Assembly (NCBI RefSeq): GCF_009789675.1 | Contig: NZ_CP046916.1 | Span: 620,001 to 684,000, forward strand | DNA: 64,000 bases | Source: Paraburkholderia acidisoli | Lineage (GTDB): Bacteria; Pseudomonadota; Gammaproteobacteria; Burkholderiales; Burkholderiaceae | Direction: 5' to 3' | Part shown: positions 26,283 to 36,192 of the stretch, piece by piece | Layout of the letters: the number at the start of each line of letters is the position of its first letter | Numbering within the stretch: position 1 is the stretch's first letter | Translations under genes and position numbers: made by a program | The notes under the pieces: model-generated | What the model was told of the DNA's origin: nothing | Database searches by the model: none | Seen by the model: the letters and a program-made list of their open reading frames with translations, nothing else

Positions 26283-27020
26283 TCATTGCGCCACGAAATT
26301 ATTTACGGCAGCCGTGATTCCATTGATGCCTTGCGCTGCACCTTGCGCTGCGGAGCCTATAGCGGTTGCCGCGCTCGACCAGATTGATGTTCCAGCCAGA
26401 CCGGAGGGCGAAATCTGCTGCCCGCCGCTGAGCTTCGACATCAATGAATTTTGAGCGGATTGCGTATCGGAAAGGGAGACAAGCGGCTGGAAGAAATCCC
26501 ATTGGAACTGCACCATCTGTTGCTTACCCATCTCGCCGCTCGTGACATCAGTGATGTTGTTGAGCAAACAATTTAGATAAATGTGTGCTGGCGTTGCAAT
26601 GTGGAAAGTACCGCCCGCTGCCACGTGTGATTCAATGGAACTTCGCAGCGCCTCGAAGATCGCCAGTTTCGTCAGATAGCCGCCCGTATCCTGAACGGGC
26701 GCATACATGACGAGAGAAATGTTTTTAGGCTGCTTGATGACGGCATTCGCTGCGACAAACTGGTTTGCGAAGGGATATGTCGCAACCGTATTTGCCACTA
26801 GCGTGCTACCGGGTGCGGGAACGAATCGCGCGAACGGCTCGTTGTTTCCCGACAAAACACCTTGTGCGAGCGCCGCCAGTTGCCCGGTCAGTCCGATGAT
26901 TGGCATCATGCCGCCCAACGAATTCGCTACGATCCCGCCATTCAGAATAATAGGAGATATTTGAAAGGCAAGATCGTATGCGAAACTAAACGCTGACTGA
27001 GAGACGGTAGAAATGCTCAT
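26283..27020 (-). CDS. Baseplate/tail protein, 245 aa
   Basis: Hydrophobic Gly/Ala-rich ends around a central beta region (NISLVMYAPVQDTGGYLTKL and FHIATPAHIYLNCLLNNITD). Location between tape measure and plug fits a hub-proximal protein. No precise family assigned. Confidence 0.6.
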   Translation of the reverse strand: MSISTVSQSAFSFAYDLAFQISPIILNGGIVANSLGGMMPIIGLTGQLAALAQGVLSGNNEPFARFVPAPGSTLVANTVATYPFANQFVAANAVIKQPKNISLVMYAPVQDTGGYLTKLAIFEALRSSIESHVAAGGTFHIATPAHIYLNCLLNNITDVTSGEMGKQQMVQFQWDFFQPLVSLSDTQSAQNSLMSKLSGGQQISPSGLAGTSIWSSAATAIGSAAQGAAQGINGITAAVNNFVAQ

Positions 27021-28878
27021 TGGGCTGCGGCCGCATTGGCTTGGACCGCCACCCGGGCGGCGGTACTATTTTGAACGGTCACGCGAACATTCTGCTTTTG
27101 GGAATTGAGAATTTTCGCGATCTTGATGTAGTCCATCGATTCCGCGGGCAAGCCCTTCTGCCAGTTAGCGCCGTTTTGGGCAATCGTCTTGTCGACATTA
27201 CCTGGCCCCCAGTCGTAGGCGGCCAGCGCCTTAGCTATATCGCCCTGGTAGCGCTTGGACAGGAACCCCATATAGGCGCCCCCTGATTTCGCTTCGTCCA
27301 TGAAATTCCAGCGATCGCCGCCTTTGCCCCAGTCCTTCCACGCGGCTCCTGTGAATTGAAGATCGCCAATTGCCTGATCGCCATTTCGCAGGACGGGCCC
27401 AACCAGATTTTTCCCTTCACTGGATTCTTTCGCCCACATTGCTTCCAGTGTACCTGCGGGCAAACCGTTCTTCGCGTCCATCTCGGCAAGAACAGCGCGA
27501 GGGTCTGACGGCATGTTCAGCTTGTGACGGGTATATCCAAGCGCCTTGTCAGCGAAAGATACGCCGCCGTATCCGCGAACTTGCCCCCGCGTCTCCCGCT
27601 GCACCTCATCAGGATCCAGACCGGGATTGACAGGAATTGATGCTGGATTCGTCGACGACGAAGGGCTTGTGTCAATGCCCAAGAATCTTGCCGCCTTGCG
27701 CATGGCTCCGGCCACTGCGGCAACGAGCCCAGCGAAGTCCTTCATGTCCTGCTGGAACTGGCTCGATCCGAGATACTTCGTGAAGCCGTTGATGCCGTCT
27801 TCAAGTGCGTTCAGATTGGCGGGCGTGAAGATTTGATCAATAAGGACCGTTACATCCTTGCCAACTGCATCTGCAAAATGCTGAAGCGGACCAGCAAGGT
27901 CCGAAAGCTTATTCGTAAGATGCGTCTCGATGAAGTTTCCGGCATCCTTGATCTGTCGAAGGAAACCATACCAAGCATCGGTGTTGCGATCGCTTACGTT
28001 AAATCGCCCTTGATCTGAACCGTACTGGGCTGCGGCTCTTTGAAGTTCCGCAAGAGGCGTATTACCCAATTGCTTCATCAAATTAAGATTGAAGCCCGAC
28101 TGGGTGAAGCCGGTAGATTGCAGGACTTCTGCGGTACGCATGGAAGCGGGCGTATTCACCCACCAGTTATGCGCACGAATAGCGAGGTTAGCAGCTAGTT
28201 GACCGGGGTCTTCGCCACCGGCCCATATTCTCGCCTGCCGCGCGAGCAAGCCACATCCGACCAGAAAAGCTGCTCTGCGCGCTTGATATCGAGCCCAACA
28301 CCCCCGGGTCAAGATATCGCGTCCCGAAGTCCTGATTGAACGCAGTCAACTGGCCCGGTGTCATACCCAGTCCGCGAGCGCTGCGTTGTGTATCGACCGC
28401 CGACGATGCAAGGTCTTTCAGACCGATGCCGCTTAGCAATCCACCCAAGCCCGCCAGACTTCCGCCGAGGGCACCAAGACGCATGAGGAAACTACCGAGC
28501 CCGAAAATCTCGTGAGCGAACTCGCTGGCCCCTTTTAGCTCCTTCATGTGCTTTTCGCTGCGCTCAGCCTGATCAGCGAAAGATTTTTGAGCCGTCACGT
28601 TTTTCGTGAGGCTTTCCAGGAGCGCGTTGTTCGCAGCGCTTGCCTTGCGAATTTCACGGGAGATGATTTCCGATTGCGTCGCAGCGATTAGCAGGAATTC
28701 TTTTGATGCCTTGGAAGCATCGGCGAAATCCTCCATATCCGCACCGGCATCACCAATGGCGTCGCCAACCTTTTTCCAGTCGTCCGGAGCACTCTCAAAG
28801 ATATCCCTGGTAAAGGTCAAGGAATGACTTGAACTGGGTATCGTCAACCTGGACCTTGATGATTGACGTACTCGACAT
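27017..28878 (-). CDS. Tape measure protein with lytic transglycosylase domain (two frame breaks)
   Basis: Reads from MSSTSIIKVQVDDTQFKSFL (28878). It changes frame near 28797-28799 into ESAPDDWKKVGDAIGDAG and near 28265-28268 into LVGCGLLARQARIWAGGEDP, about 620 residues in all. Helical and Ala-rich, with a hydrophobic stretch at about 145-175. An SLT-type domain near the C-terminus has LEAMWAKESSEGKN (catalytic Glu) and ALAAYDWGPGNVD. Tail length scales with this protein, so the tail should be short for a myophage. Upstream chaperone gene ends 2 bp before the start. Confidence 0.8.
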
Positions 28879-28880
28879 GT

Positions 28881-29653
28881 TTATCCTTTCAGGGCTTCTA
28901 TGATGTATCGCTCGCGATGCTCTCGCGCACTACGAAAAGGGAATTCGTGGCGCTCGGCGAATTCCCGGAATCCCTCGTGCGCGACGTAATTCAGGATGGA
29001 ACCGAGGATACCGCCTTGTGCACGGAAGTCGCGGCCTGCGTCAAGTTCGGCAAGGAAGCGAGGTACACCGACAAAGGAGAGGGCGTAGTCGATGCCTTCA
29101 GGAAAGTAGCCGTGCTCTGTCCAATCCGCTTTCGATCTGACTTTTTTGCCATGGACCAGTGGCAGCAGAAAAAAACGATGGACGCTTCCACCTCCTCCCA
29201 GTCCTCAGCATCAATTTTCCCACCGGAGATTGCAAGATCCACCGGAAGCATTTCCCAGCCGCCACTACCCGGGCAAAGAATGGTCGTGAGCCGACGTAGT
29301 TCCGCGAAGAACGCTTTAACTTCGTCCTCTTTGGGCTTGCCGTTGTCGTCCACGTAACCGCGTTCTTCCGCGTCTCGCAAACCTTCCGCGCGCAACGTTA
29401 ATGCGGCCACCCGCGGGCCTGCGGACATCAGATATTGACGACCTTTCCCTTCAAGTGTCGCTTTGGTCGCAGCGAGAAGGGCAAAGTTCTGGTCAAACAC
29501 AGCCTTGCTGATGGGGGTGTGAAAAGCATGGACGCGCACGATATTTTCATGCACGTCCTTTTCTTCGCCCGTTACCTTGTCCTTTTCCTTGCGTGTCACG
29601 CGATCCGTGACGACAGGGAATACGACGTTGAAGTTCTCATCTAAAGAAGCCAT
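28881..29653 (-). CDS. Tail assembly chaperone with T7 slippery run
   Basis: The zero frame gives 220 residues (28991-29653). Shifting -1 at seven T (plus strand A7 at 29169-29175) gives VHRFFLLPLVHGKKVRSKAD and then FLAELDAGRDFRAQGG to a stop at 28881, 257 residues. Genes in this place, just before tape measure, often make two products by -1 frameshifting at T-TTT-TTn type sites. A homopolymer error is an alternative. Confidence 0.7.
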
Positions 29654-29741
29654 CTCAATCCCTTTTTGAGCCCCCGTTTAGAAGCTGCGGCAACCGGCAG
29701 GGGTCCGGCTTTCGGGTCGCGTCCCTAGCCGCAGCAAACTA

Positions 29742-30187
29742 TTACGCCGACCAGAGCGATGCGTTGATCGGCATGGAACCACTTAGCACTACGCGCACAA
29801 CCGGGTCGGTGCCATCAAAGGCGCCTGGATCAACCGAAACGATCGATGTATCTGTCATCGTCGAGACGGGGAAGGTCGAGGTATCGCTATGCACGTTGAC
29901 CTGACCGAGATACGTTGCCGTTTGACCTTGCGTGACCCAGCTTGCGGAAAGCGCCTGCGTGCGCAGCAGATTCATCGTTACGCGTGCCATGACATATGGC
30001 TCTGGAGAATTCACAATCCCGGTGCCTGTGCCGACCTGGCCCGTCCAGTCGCCAGAGAATTCAAGCCGGCGAATCCCTTCGCCATGTACGGTGCCGTTAC
30101 GTTGAGCGCCGTATTGCCGGGAATAATGACCGCAGTTAGGACGCGGTTAAGGACGCCCTGCGCAATCTGAGGGTTTTGAGTTGCCAT
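29742..30187 (-). CDS. Tail tube-like protein (DUF3277 type, frame-broken)
   Basis: Starts MATQNPQIAQGVLNRVLTAV at 30187 and after one base missing near 30060 continues SGDWTGQVGTGTG and PYVMARVTMNLLRTQALSAS, about 148 residues. Beta-rich with the SIVSVDPGAFDGTDP segment seen in tube proteins downstream of DUF3383 sheaths. It polymerises as the inner tail tube. Confidence 0.75.
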
Positions 30188-30196
30188 TTATCGTCC

Positions 30197-31748
30197 TTAT
30201 GCGAACTGGACCGCATCCAAGGTAAAAGCCGATGGTCAAAAATCCGTTCTGACCAACTACAGTCGCCTGAAAGCCCTTGTAAATGCCCGCGGCGTAATCA
30301 TCGGGATTGGCCGTCGTGTAATCAGCAAACGACGTTGCCGTGATCGTGATCGACAATGCGCACTGGAATTTCACGGCGCTATTGGCGCGACCCTGAGCAA
30401 CAGCGAGCAGCGAATTGATACCGTTCTGGTCGTAGACCAGCGGCGGATTCTGGTTCGAGCCGTTGATTACGGCCGCGGCAAGGTCTTGTGCAACCTGAAT
30501 CTGGAACCAGTCGATGCCGTACCACCAGGACGCTTGCGTGCCGTCCATCATCGTTCCCTTCCAGATGCCGGCCTTGGAGATGCCGCCTTCCGACGTGGGA
30601 TAGATGATGTTGCCGTATGCCGACAGAATGCTATTGACGGTCGCCTGATTGCCCGAGATTGCCCACGGCGTTACGCCTGTGAGATACCGATACGACATCG
30701 GGCCGAGCGGATTGGCTGCTGACGGATTGTTCACCAGCCATTGGTAAAACATCGCGCCGGCATCAAATTCCTGAGAAGTCGCAGTCGGCGCCGGAGCGGT
30801 CGCGTACACCGATTTCAACGTCGCATAATTCGGGAGATTCGCGAGGGTCGTCGTCGGGAAGAAGTAGGTCTTTCCGGTTGCGCTCGCATACTTCCCCGCG
30901 AGAATATTGATCGCCGATGCGAGGTTCGCCGTGGCCACAGCGCCTACGCCGCCACCGCCGCTAAATGTCACAGTAGGAGCGGCCGTATAGCCAGAACCCG
31001 GGCTGGTGACGGCAACCGCTACCACGACGCCGTTTTGAACAGTAGCGGTGCCAGTCGCAGTCGTACCGCCGCCACCAGGAGCCGAAAATGTGACGGTCGG
31101 CGCCACCGTATAGCCATTGCCGCCATTATTGATGACGACCGAGCCGACCTCATCCTTCGAGTAGTCCCATGCGGCGGGCGTCAGGTAGCTATAGAAAACG
31201 CCAGGGTTGCTTGTGATCCAAGCGTCAAGCGTGGCGATCTGAGCATCTACGCCCGTCACGTTTCCAAGCTCAAGCACATAAACACCAACTGACGTGCCTT
31301 GCGCGAAGAACGAAGTCGCGGGATAGGTAATCGGCGACGCGCCCGAAATCGTGAACGAACCGAGGGCGGTTTCGGTGCCCGGATTCGATGCTACTGCGTA
31401 GGTGAACGTAGTCGACGAAGCAACGGTAGCGATATACGTTCCGTTGTAGCCACTCGGCGCAGCGCCAGAAATGGTCGTCGTGAACGTCGATCCGACAGTA
31501 GGAAGGACGCCAGCCGCAACAGTTGCCGTGACTTCGCTAGACGCCCACGTCAACGAGGCGATCGAATACGAAGTCGCCGAGATGGAATTGACGGTGGGCA
31601 GATTGCCGCAATACTGATAAGTACCAGGCGTCAGAGTCGTGCCGCCCACCGAGACGATTGCACCGCTTTGCTGGAGCTGTGATGGCTCGGGTGCAGTGGT
31701 GACAACTGCGGTGAGATTGACGATCTGGGGAGTGATCGTGTTAGCCAT
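30197..31748 (-). CDS. Contractile tail sheath (DUF3383 type) with decoration repeats (frame-broken at 3' end)
   Basis: About 516 residues. The C-terminus becomes GFTLDAVQFA if T4 (plus A4, 30224-30227) is T3, which is the usual sheath ending. Core signatures include GVYVLELG, LDAWITSNPG and GIDWFQIQVAQDLAAA. Residues about 55-135 carry a beta insert with AAPSGYNGTYIAT. Two tandem repeats near 205-275 (GNGYTVAPTVTFS and GSGYTAAPTVTFS) look like surface-exposed Ig-like decorations. The sheath contracts to drive the tube through the envelope. Confidence 0.85.
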
Positions 31749-31759
31749 GCAGGCTCCAG

Positions 31760-31789
31760 AAAAACGAAACCCCGCTCACTGGCGGGGTT
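31760..31789 (-). terminator. Terminator or attenuator before the sheath gene
   Basis: CCCCGC/GCGGGG stem (31770-31787) with a T-rich tail (GTTTTT) on the minus strand, between the small upstream gene and the sheath. Confidence 0.6.
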
Positions 31790-31809
31790 GATGATAGGGC
31801 GGCGGGAAT

Positions 31810-32106
31810 TTACGACCAGGAAACTGCGAGCGTTTGACCAGTACCCGGCACAACCACGATCCCCGCAGCAGTCGGCATGGCATTGAAGTTGATTGGACCC
31901 GCGACATCAGCAATGACGCCAATCTGGTTGGCCGCCGTATTGCCAGTCGTGGCCACGCTGTCATACACGGCGCCCGCCGCGGTGCCTGCGACCAAGACCG
32001 AAACAGTGAACAGGCGACCCGGTGCATTTTTGATAACTGTCGCTGCGGTCACGTCCAACGTGGTAGTTGTGCCGCCCGGGACGGGAGCGAGGGGATACTG
32101 GGGCAT
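31810..32106 (-). CDS. Small structural-like protein, 98 aa
   Basis: MPQYPLAPVPGGTTTTLDVT start at 32106; beta-rich, Gly/Ala/Thr-rich, ending TLAVSWS. Resembles small head or tail decoration proteins in composition only. Bracketed by two terminators, so it may be expressed at a different level from its neighbours, as expected of an abundant virion part. Confidence 0.6.
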   Translation of the reverse strand: MPQYPLAPVPGGTTTTLDVTAATVIKNAPGRLFTVSVLVAGTAAGAVYDSVATTGNTAANQIGVIADVAGPINFNAMPTAAGIVVVPGTGQTLAVSWS

Positions 32107-32120
32107 CAAAGACTCCAAAT

Positions 32121-32143
32121 AAAAAAGCCCGCACAAGACGGGC
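32121..32143 (-). terminator. Rho-independent terminator (minus strand)
   Basis: GCCCG/CGGGC stem (32127-32143) followed on the minus strand by T6, 28 bp after the stop at 32171. Confidence 0.75.
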
Positions 32144-32170
32144 AATGAACGTCATGCGGGGATGCCCCGT

Positions 32171-33130
32171 CTAGACGGTGATTGAACTGAATCCGGCGGA
32201 GAGGATCAGGCGACGCGCAATGGCGTCTGCGGCTGCCTGGTAATACCAGGCGACGATCTGAATGGTTTTTTTCATGGCAAGCGCACTGATTTCCACTTGA
32301 GTGCGCTTTTCATCGCGAGGAACCGGCGTGTTGCCAAATCCAAAGTTGTCGGTATTGACGGAGTAATCAATCAGCATGGCAAGGTATTGCCATGCCATCT
32401 GGTTCGTGAATCCGTACAACGTCAGTCTTACGTTGTCCTTCGCTAGTTGCGATATGGACATCTGGACCAACTGATTGGGCGATACAGGGTTGCCGGGCCA
32501 TTGTGCGATCGGGAACGAAGGCGCCTCCGTCATATCGGGCTCGACGTGGGCCACGATGTATGGCGGCACTACATTGTCGGGCACCAAGTATGACGGATAA
32601 ACGGGCACAGTCGTTGTGCCAAATGTGGTCTGGCTTAACCATATCGGCAGGCTGTTTGAAACAATTGGCTCGGGTGGCAGATCAGCGGCACTTTCGACAA
32701 GCTGAGACGAAAGGGCGGGGTAGACCGCAAATCCGCGGTAATGCCATAGACCGGCTTGTTGATAGTTCGCGCCCGTTTCGGAGAACGCCACCTGAAGTGT
32801 CGTCCCGTCCACGTTCCACGATCCAACCCACATCGTGCCCGGAGCAATCGCATTGAGCTGCGATACTTCTTCCGTTGCCGTGAACACCATCTTGTTCGCG
32901 GCAATCGTCTGGTCTTCTTCACGGTGCCGATCAGTCAGGACATGCAATGATCCGGAAAACTGCTGACTTGTTCCCGTCGCAACCCAGAATACGTAACCAT
33001 CTATGGGAAGCGTTGATTTCGTATATTGCTGAAACGAAACCGTTTGATCATCCGATATCTGTGCGACACCGGCTGCTAGAGAGGCAGCCAATTGCCCGGG
33101 TGCGCTAGCGGCTTCGGATATCAGGGTCAT
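32171..33130 (-). CDS. Neck/tail terminator-region structural protein, 319 aa
   Basis: Upstream half has SDDQTVSFQQYTKSTLPIDG and YVFWVATG; a C-terminal segment with IQIVAWYYQAAADAIARRL. Such proteins are found between the connector genes and the sheath of DUF3383 phages. I cannot assign a family. Coupled to the gene upstream by ATGA. Confidence 0.55.
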   Translation of the reverse strand: MTLISEAASAPGQLAASLAAGVAQISDDQTVSFQQYTKSTLPIDGYVFWVATGTSQQFSGSLHVLTDRHREEDQTIAANKMVFTATEEVSQLNAIAPGTMWVGSWNVDGTTLQVAFSETGANYQQAGLWHYRGFAVYPALSSQLVESAADLPPEPIVSNSLPIWLSQTTFGTTTVPVYPSYLVPDNVVPPYIVAHVEPDMTEAPSFPIAQWPGNPVSPNQLVQMSISQLAKDNVRLTLYGFTNQMAWQYLAMLIDYSVNTDNFGFGNTPVPRDEKRTQVEISALAMKKTIQIVAWYYQAAADAIARRLILSAGFSSITV

Positions 33131-33606
33131 GATTCGTCATTGGTGAGCCACGCTCGGAACGAGGCTTGATACAACCCGGTATCAACAAAAGCTGCGCGCG
33201 CCTTGTTTTTACTTGAGTTGGGATGTTTCTTCTTATGACTGACGCCTGCATCAGCCGCATCAATGGTCTGGCCGCTTGTCGTTTGCCACTCGCGCGAATC
33301 GAGATAATCTCGGAATGCTTCTTCTATGCGACCGTTGACACTTTGGCCTTCGATAACACGGTCACCAAGCGTTGTCGTGACATCGCGACTCGCAAATGGA
33401 ATGACCGGCTTTCCTTGAGCAAGCGATTCAATCTCGTCTGCCATTGCATTTGCGAGAAAGTCTCCAATCTCGTCTTCGTGCAATTCCAGGAACGTCCGCA
33501 TGACGTGATAGTCGTTCTCGATGTATTGAGCGACATCGCCTGTCGTCGTGGCGCCGTCAGCATCGGAATAGGCGACATCCACGACACCGAGATTCAGGGT
33601 GACCAT
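33127..33606 (-). CDS. Head-tail joining/tail completion-like protein, 159 aa
   Basis: Helical N-terminus (MRTFLELHEDEIGDFLANAM), a basic stretch SHKKKHPNSSKNKAR, and an end TGLYQASFRAWL. Position between a connector-like and a tail protein is that of tail completion proteins (gp10-like). Evidence is mostly context. Confidence 0.55.
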   Translation of the reverse strand: MVTLNLGVVDVAYSDADGATTTGDVAQYIENDYHVMRTFLELHEDEIGDFLANAMADEIESLAQGKPVIPFASRDVTTTLGDRVIEGQSVNGRIEEAFRDYLDSREWQTTSGQTIDAADAGVSHKKKHPNSSKNKARAAFVDTGLYQASFRAWLTNDES

Positions 33607-34250
33607 CAGCTAACACCGACGATATTCGGGCCGTAGCTCTGCGAATAGTCCAGGTACTCACGGCCCCAAGGCGTCAGTAGCAGATCAAGATCGCCCATCG
33701 TCAAACCTTTCAGGAAATCCGGGGTGAGCAGCGTATCCGATGTGGATTGATCCGCCGAAGCGCTGACGGGACCAGCCTTGAACGACATCAGCTTGAATGC
33801 GGCTCTTTGCTGCGTGAAGAATGTTTGGCCCGGTTGATCCTGACCGATCTTCAGCAGTTTATGCATCCCGTAGTTATAAACCGCTGTCACGTACAGGATC
33901 GGCGGCATACAGGCAGGCGGGATCAGTGTTACCGCCTCCGCACCAAGGAACGCCCACGCCAGATACGGCGAGTACGTTCCGGCTGAAGCGGCACTGACGG
34001 ACGCAGTAGGTACAGGCATCACCGTGCCGCTTGTGCCGTCCCATGTTGCGATGTAGGTATTGATGTCCACACCAACGAGCGCCATTCCAGCCGCAACCGT
34101 TCCCGTTGAACTTACTGCGGTCAAATTGCCTGATTCATCAATACTGACGTTCGCAAGCGCGCCGCTCGGCAGATCGGTAAGCGGCACACCTTGATTCAAT
34201 ACGAACGCATTGAAATCGGCAAGATTCGGCTGGGTCGGATTGGTCCACAT
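33606..34250 (-). CDS. Head-tail connector-like protein (DUF4054 region), 214 aa
   Basis: Starts MWTNPTQPNLADFNAFVLNQ at 34250, ends GREYLDYSQSYGPNIVGVS. The repeating TxADFxAFV start and GLTMGDLDLLLTPWGREYLD end are typical of connector adaptors in phages with DUF2184 capsids. Stop overlaps the next start at 33606. Confidence 0.6.
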   Translation of the reverse strand: MWTNPTQPNLADFNAFVLNQGVPLTDLPSGALANVSIDESGNLTAVSSTGTVAAGMALVGVDINTYIATWDGTSGTVMPVPTASVSAASAGTYSPYLAWAFLGAEAVTLIPPACMPPILYVTAVYNYGMHKLLKIGQDQPGQTFFTQQRAAFKLMSFKAGPVSASADQSTSDTLLTPDFLKGLTMGDLDLLLTPWGREYLDYSQSYGPNIVGVS

Positions 34251-34251
34251 A

Positions 34252-34512
34252 TCAGGAAATCGTGACGATTTCGCCGCCCAACGCCAGATACTGGCTGACA
34301 TCGTGGGCAGCAGGAAAGGCCGCACTGTACGGCGACCAGCAGGACAACGCTTTCGGGGCGAACGCCCATACAGCATGGCCACGCGTAAAGATGATCTTCA
34401 TCCCCTTGGCCATGAGCGCCTTGACTTCTTCGGCGTGCGTCATTGGCGCGGGCTGAGGAAGATCGCGCAACGCCTTCCTGCCTTCCTCGGTGATCCGGAA
34501 AGAGGCTTTCAT
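34252..34512 (-). CDS. Hypothetical protein, 86 aa
   Basis: MKASFRITEEGRKALRDLPQ resembles a winged-helix N-terminus; the centre AHAVWAF... and the end LGGEIVTIS are unremarkable. One bp from the connector-like start. Function unknown. Confidence 0.6.
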   Translation of the reverse strand: MKASFRITEEGRKALRDLPQPAPMTHAEEVKALMAKGMKIIFTRGHAVWAFAPKALSCWSPYSAAFPAAHDVSQYLALGGEIVTIS

Positions 34513-34514
34513 GA

Positions 34515-35036
34515 TCAGATCGGCAACTTGGCGGTGCGATTGTCGCTCGCGCCATCTTCAGCGATAGTGAGTTGCATGTTGACCTCTTTGCCGGTCGCCT
34601 TCTCCCGCGGCGGGATGTCCTGCTCGACCGTGACTTCAACGGCCTTTGCCAGACGCTTGCGCTTGTCCTTCGGTGCACGGTTGACGGTATCGACTGCGAG
34701 CGCGGCTTTTGTCGCCTCGGATGCCGAGCGATACTCCTGATGCTCAATCAGGGCCTCGTTGCCCTGATAGATGTGATCTTCGATAATCGGCTTGTCGACG
34801 CTATAAAGAAAACCGGAGAATTCCGTAAGTTTGCGACTCGTTTCCGCGGCACGACGAAATCCGCAGCGCTCCAGATCCCTGACAAATGCTTCGACTTGCG
34901 GTTGATTCCATTGCTCGCCGACAACTTTCTGATGACCGGAATCGATTTCAATCATCGAAAGTTTGTTTGACTCCGCAATGCGATAGCAATGCTTGAGGTG
35001 TTGGCGAGTGCAGTTCGCGAGGTAGATCTTTGCCAT
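34515..35036 (-). CDS. Hypothetical protein, 173 aa
   Basis: MAKIYLANCTRQHLKHCYRI at 35036. N-terminal domain of about 110 residues with FSGFLYSVDKPI, then a basic helix KDKRKRLAKAVEVTVEQDIP. The recurring QHLKHCYRIPE-type block occurs in phage structural clusters of unknown role. A terminator separates it from the capsid gene upstream. Confidence 0.6.
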   Translation of the reverse strand: MAKIYLANCTRQHLKHCYRIAESNKLSMIEIDSGHQKVVGEQWNQPQVEAFVRDLERCGFRRAAETSRKLTEFSGFLYSVDKPIIEDHIYQGNEALIEHQEYRSASEATKAALAVDTVNRAPKDKRKRLAKAVEVTVEQDIPPREKATGKEVNMQLTIAEDGASDNRTAKLPI

Positions 35037-35050
35037 TTCACTTTCCCTGA

Positions 35051-35076
35051 AAAGAAAAAGCCGCGCGAGGCGGCTT
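35051..35076 (-). terminator. Rho-independent terminator after the capsid gene
   Basis: GCCGC/GCGGC stem (35060-35074) with T-rich minus-strand tail (TTTTTCTTTTC), about 80 bp past the capsid stop. It probably gives high capsid expression relative to downstream genes. Confidence 0.8.
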
Positions 35077-35154
35077 GACCCTGTATTTGATGCCCGCACC
35101 AGGCCAGACAGGGACTGGCTTTTCGACCGCGCGATCTAGGTGCGGGGCAAATCG

Positions 35155-36180
35155 TTAATGCGGAATGGACAAGAGGTACAAGCCTTGCCCGCGGAGGTTC
35201 CAACCGCTGGAAATTCGCATTTCCTGAACTTCCGTGATAGCACCATCCGGGATCGGCGTCGGGATCTTCATCGGCGCTGGCATGTCGGTGTACATCGCGT
35301 TCACCGCCTTCGTGGACGGTTGAACGTCACCGAACACGTTGGTGTTGATGCCGGGCATATCGGGTTGCTCGATTTCCGGGATGGTCAGAATGACCATATC
35401 CGCGCCGCCCGCGCCCTTGCCCTGCAACGTGTCATCGAAGTAGTACTCGACTTCATCGCCAGCTTCTGCGGTCACGTTCGCCACGACCTGACCCGTCGTC
35501 GACGTGCCAGCACCCGGACGCTGATATGCCGTCACACGGACGATGTTGGCAAGTTGCCAGTTCAGCAGAATGCGTTGCGGCCCGATGAAACGAATGCGGT
35601 TCGTGATCTGCGCGCCTGATTGGAACATGCCCGACTTGATGTTCACGATCTGCGACAGCAGCCACAGCGACATATCGCCATTGTCGTAGGTCGATGCGGT
35701 CGTGTTGCCGTACTGGTCGGGAGGCAGAGTAACGGCTGTCGCAGCAGCAGCGTTGAGCAGGCCTTCGTTGTTCGACGGCTGGTAGCCGTAGAGCAGCGCT
35801 GTGCGCATTTGCTGATAGATGCCCTGCCGAGCGGCCAGATCTTGAGCGGCGGGCAGGCTCACGTTGTAGTGAGCCGCTGCGGCGATGTCGTGATGATCCC
35901 AGATCGATCGCGTGCGAATCAGGTACGTCTGTGTGCTGTACTGCGTGCCAACAAGCGTTGCCGAAGGCAGGAAATTACCGGCAGCCTGGGCCGAAAGCGT
36001 TTCCGTGCGCAGATCAAGCGCGTTGATGTAGACGTACAGGTCATCGTTGCCGAGTTTCACCTTAGGCTTGTTGCCGGGAAGTGCGGCGAATGCGCCCGAT
36101 GCCTGCGCATACGTGACGATCAGATCGGGTTCCGCGAAGTGCGGATTGACCCGTACCTGGGCGGGGAAGTTGTTTGCCAT
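35155..36180 (-). CDS. Major capsid protein (DUF2184 family)
   Basis: 341 residues starting MANNFPAQVRVNPHFAEPDL. Segments KVKLGNDDLYVYINALDLRT, IDTRTRSIWDHHDIAAA-like YLIRTRSIWDHHDIAA and MYTDMPAPMKIPTPIPDGAI fit DUF2184, the HK97-fold capsid class that travels with DUF3383 sheaths and DUF2213 proteases. No frame break. It follows cement and protease/scaffold genes, the usual order. Confidence 0.85.
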   Translation of the reverse strand: MANNFPAQVRVNPHFAEPDLIVTYAQASGAFAALPGNKPKVKLGNDDLYVYINALDLRTETLSAQAAGNFLPSATLVGTQYSTQTYLIRTRSIWDHHDIAAAAHYNVSLPAAQDLAARQGIYQQMRTALLYGYQPSNNEGLLNAAAATAVTLPPDQYGNTTASTYDNGDMSLWLLSQIVNIKSGMFQSGAQITNRIRFIGPQRILLNWQLANIVRVTAYQRPGAGTSTTGQVVANVTAEAGDEVEYYFDDTLQGKGAGGADMVILTIPEIEQPDMPGINTNVFGDVQPSTKAVNAMYTDMPAPMKIPTPIPDGAITEVQEMRISSGWNLRGQGLYLLSIPH

Positions 36181-36192
36181 GTGGTGGGCTCC

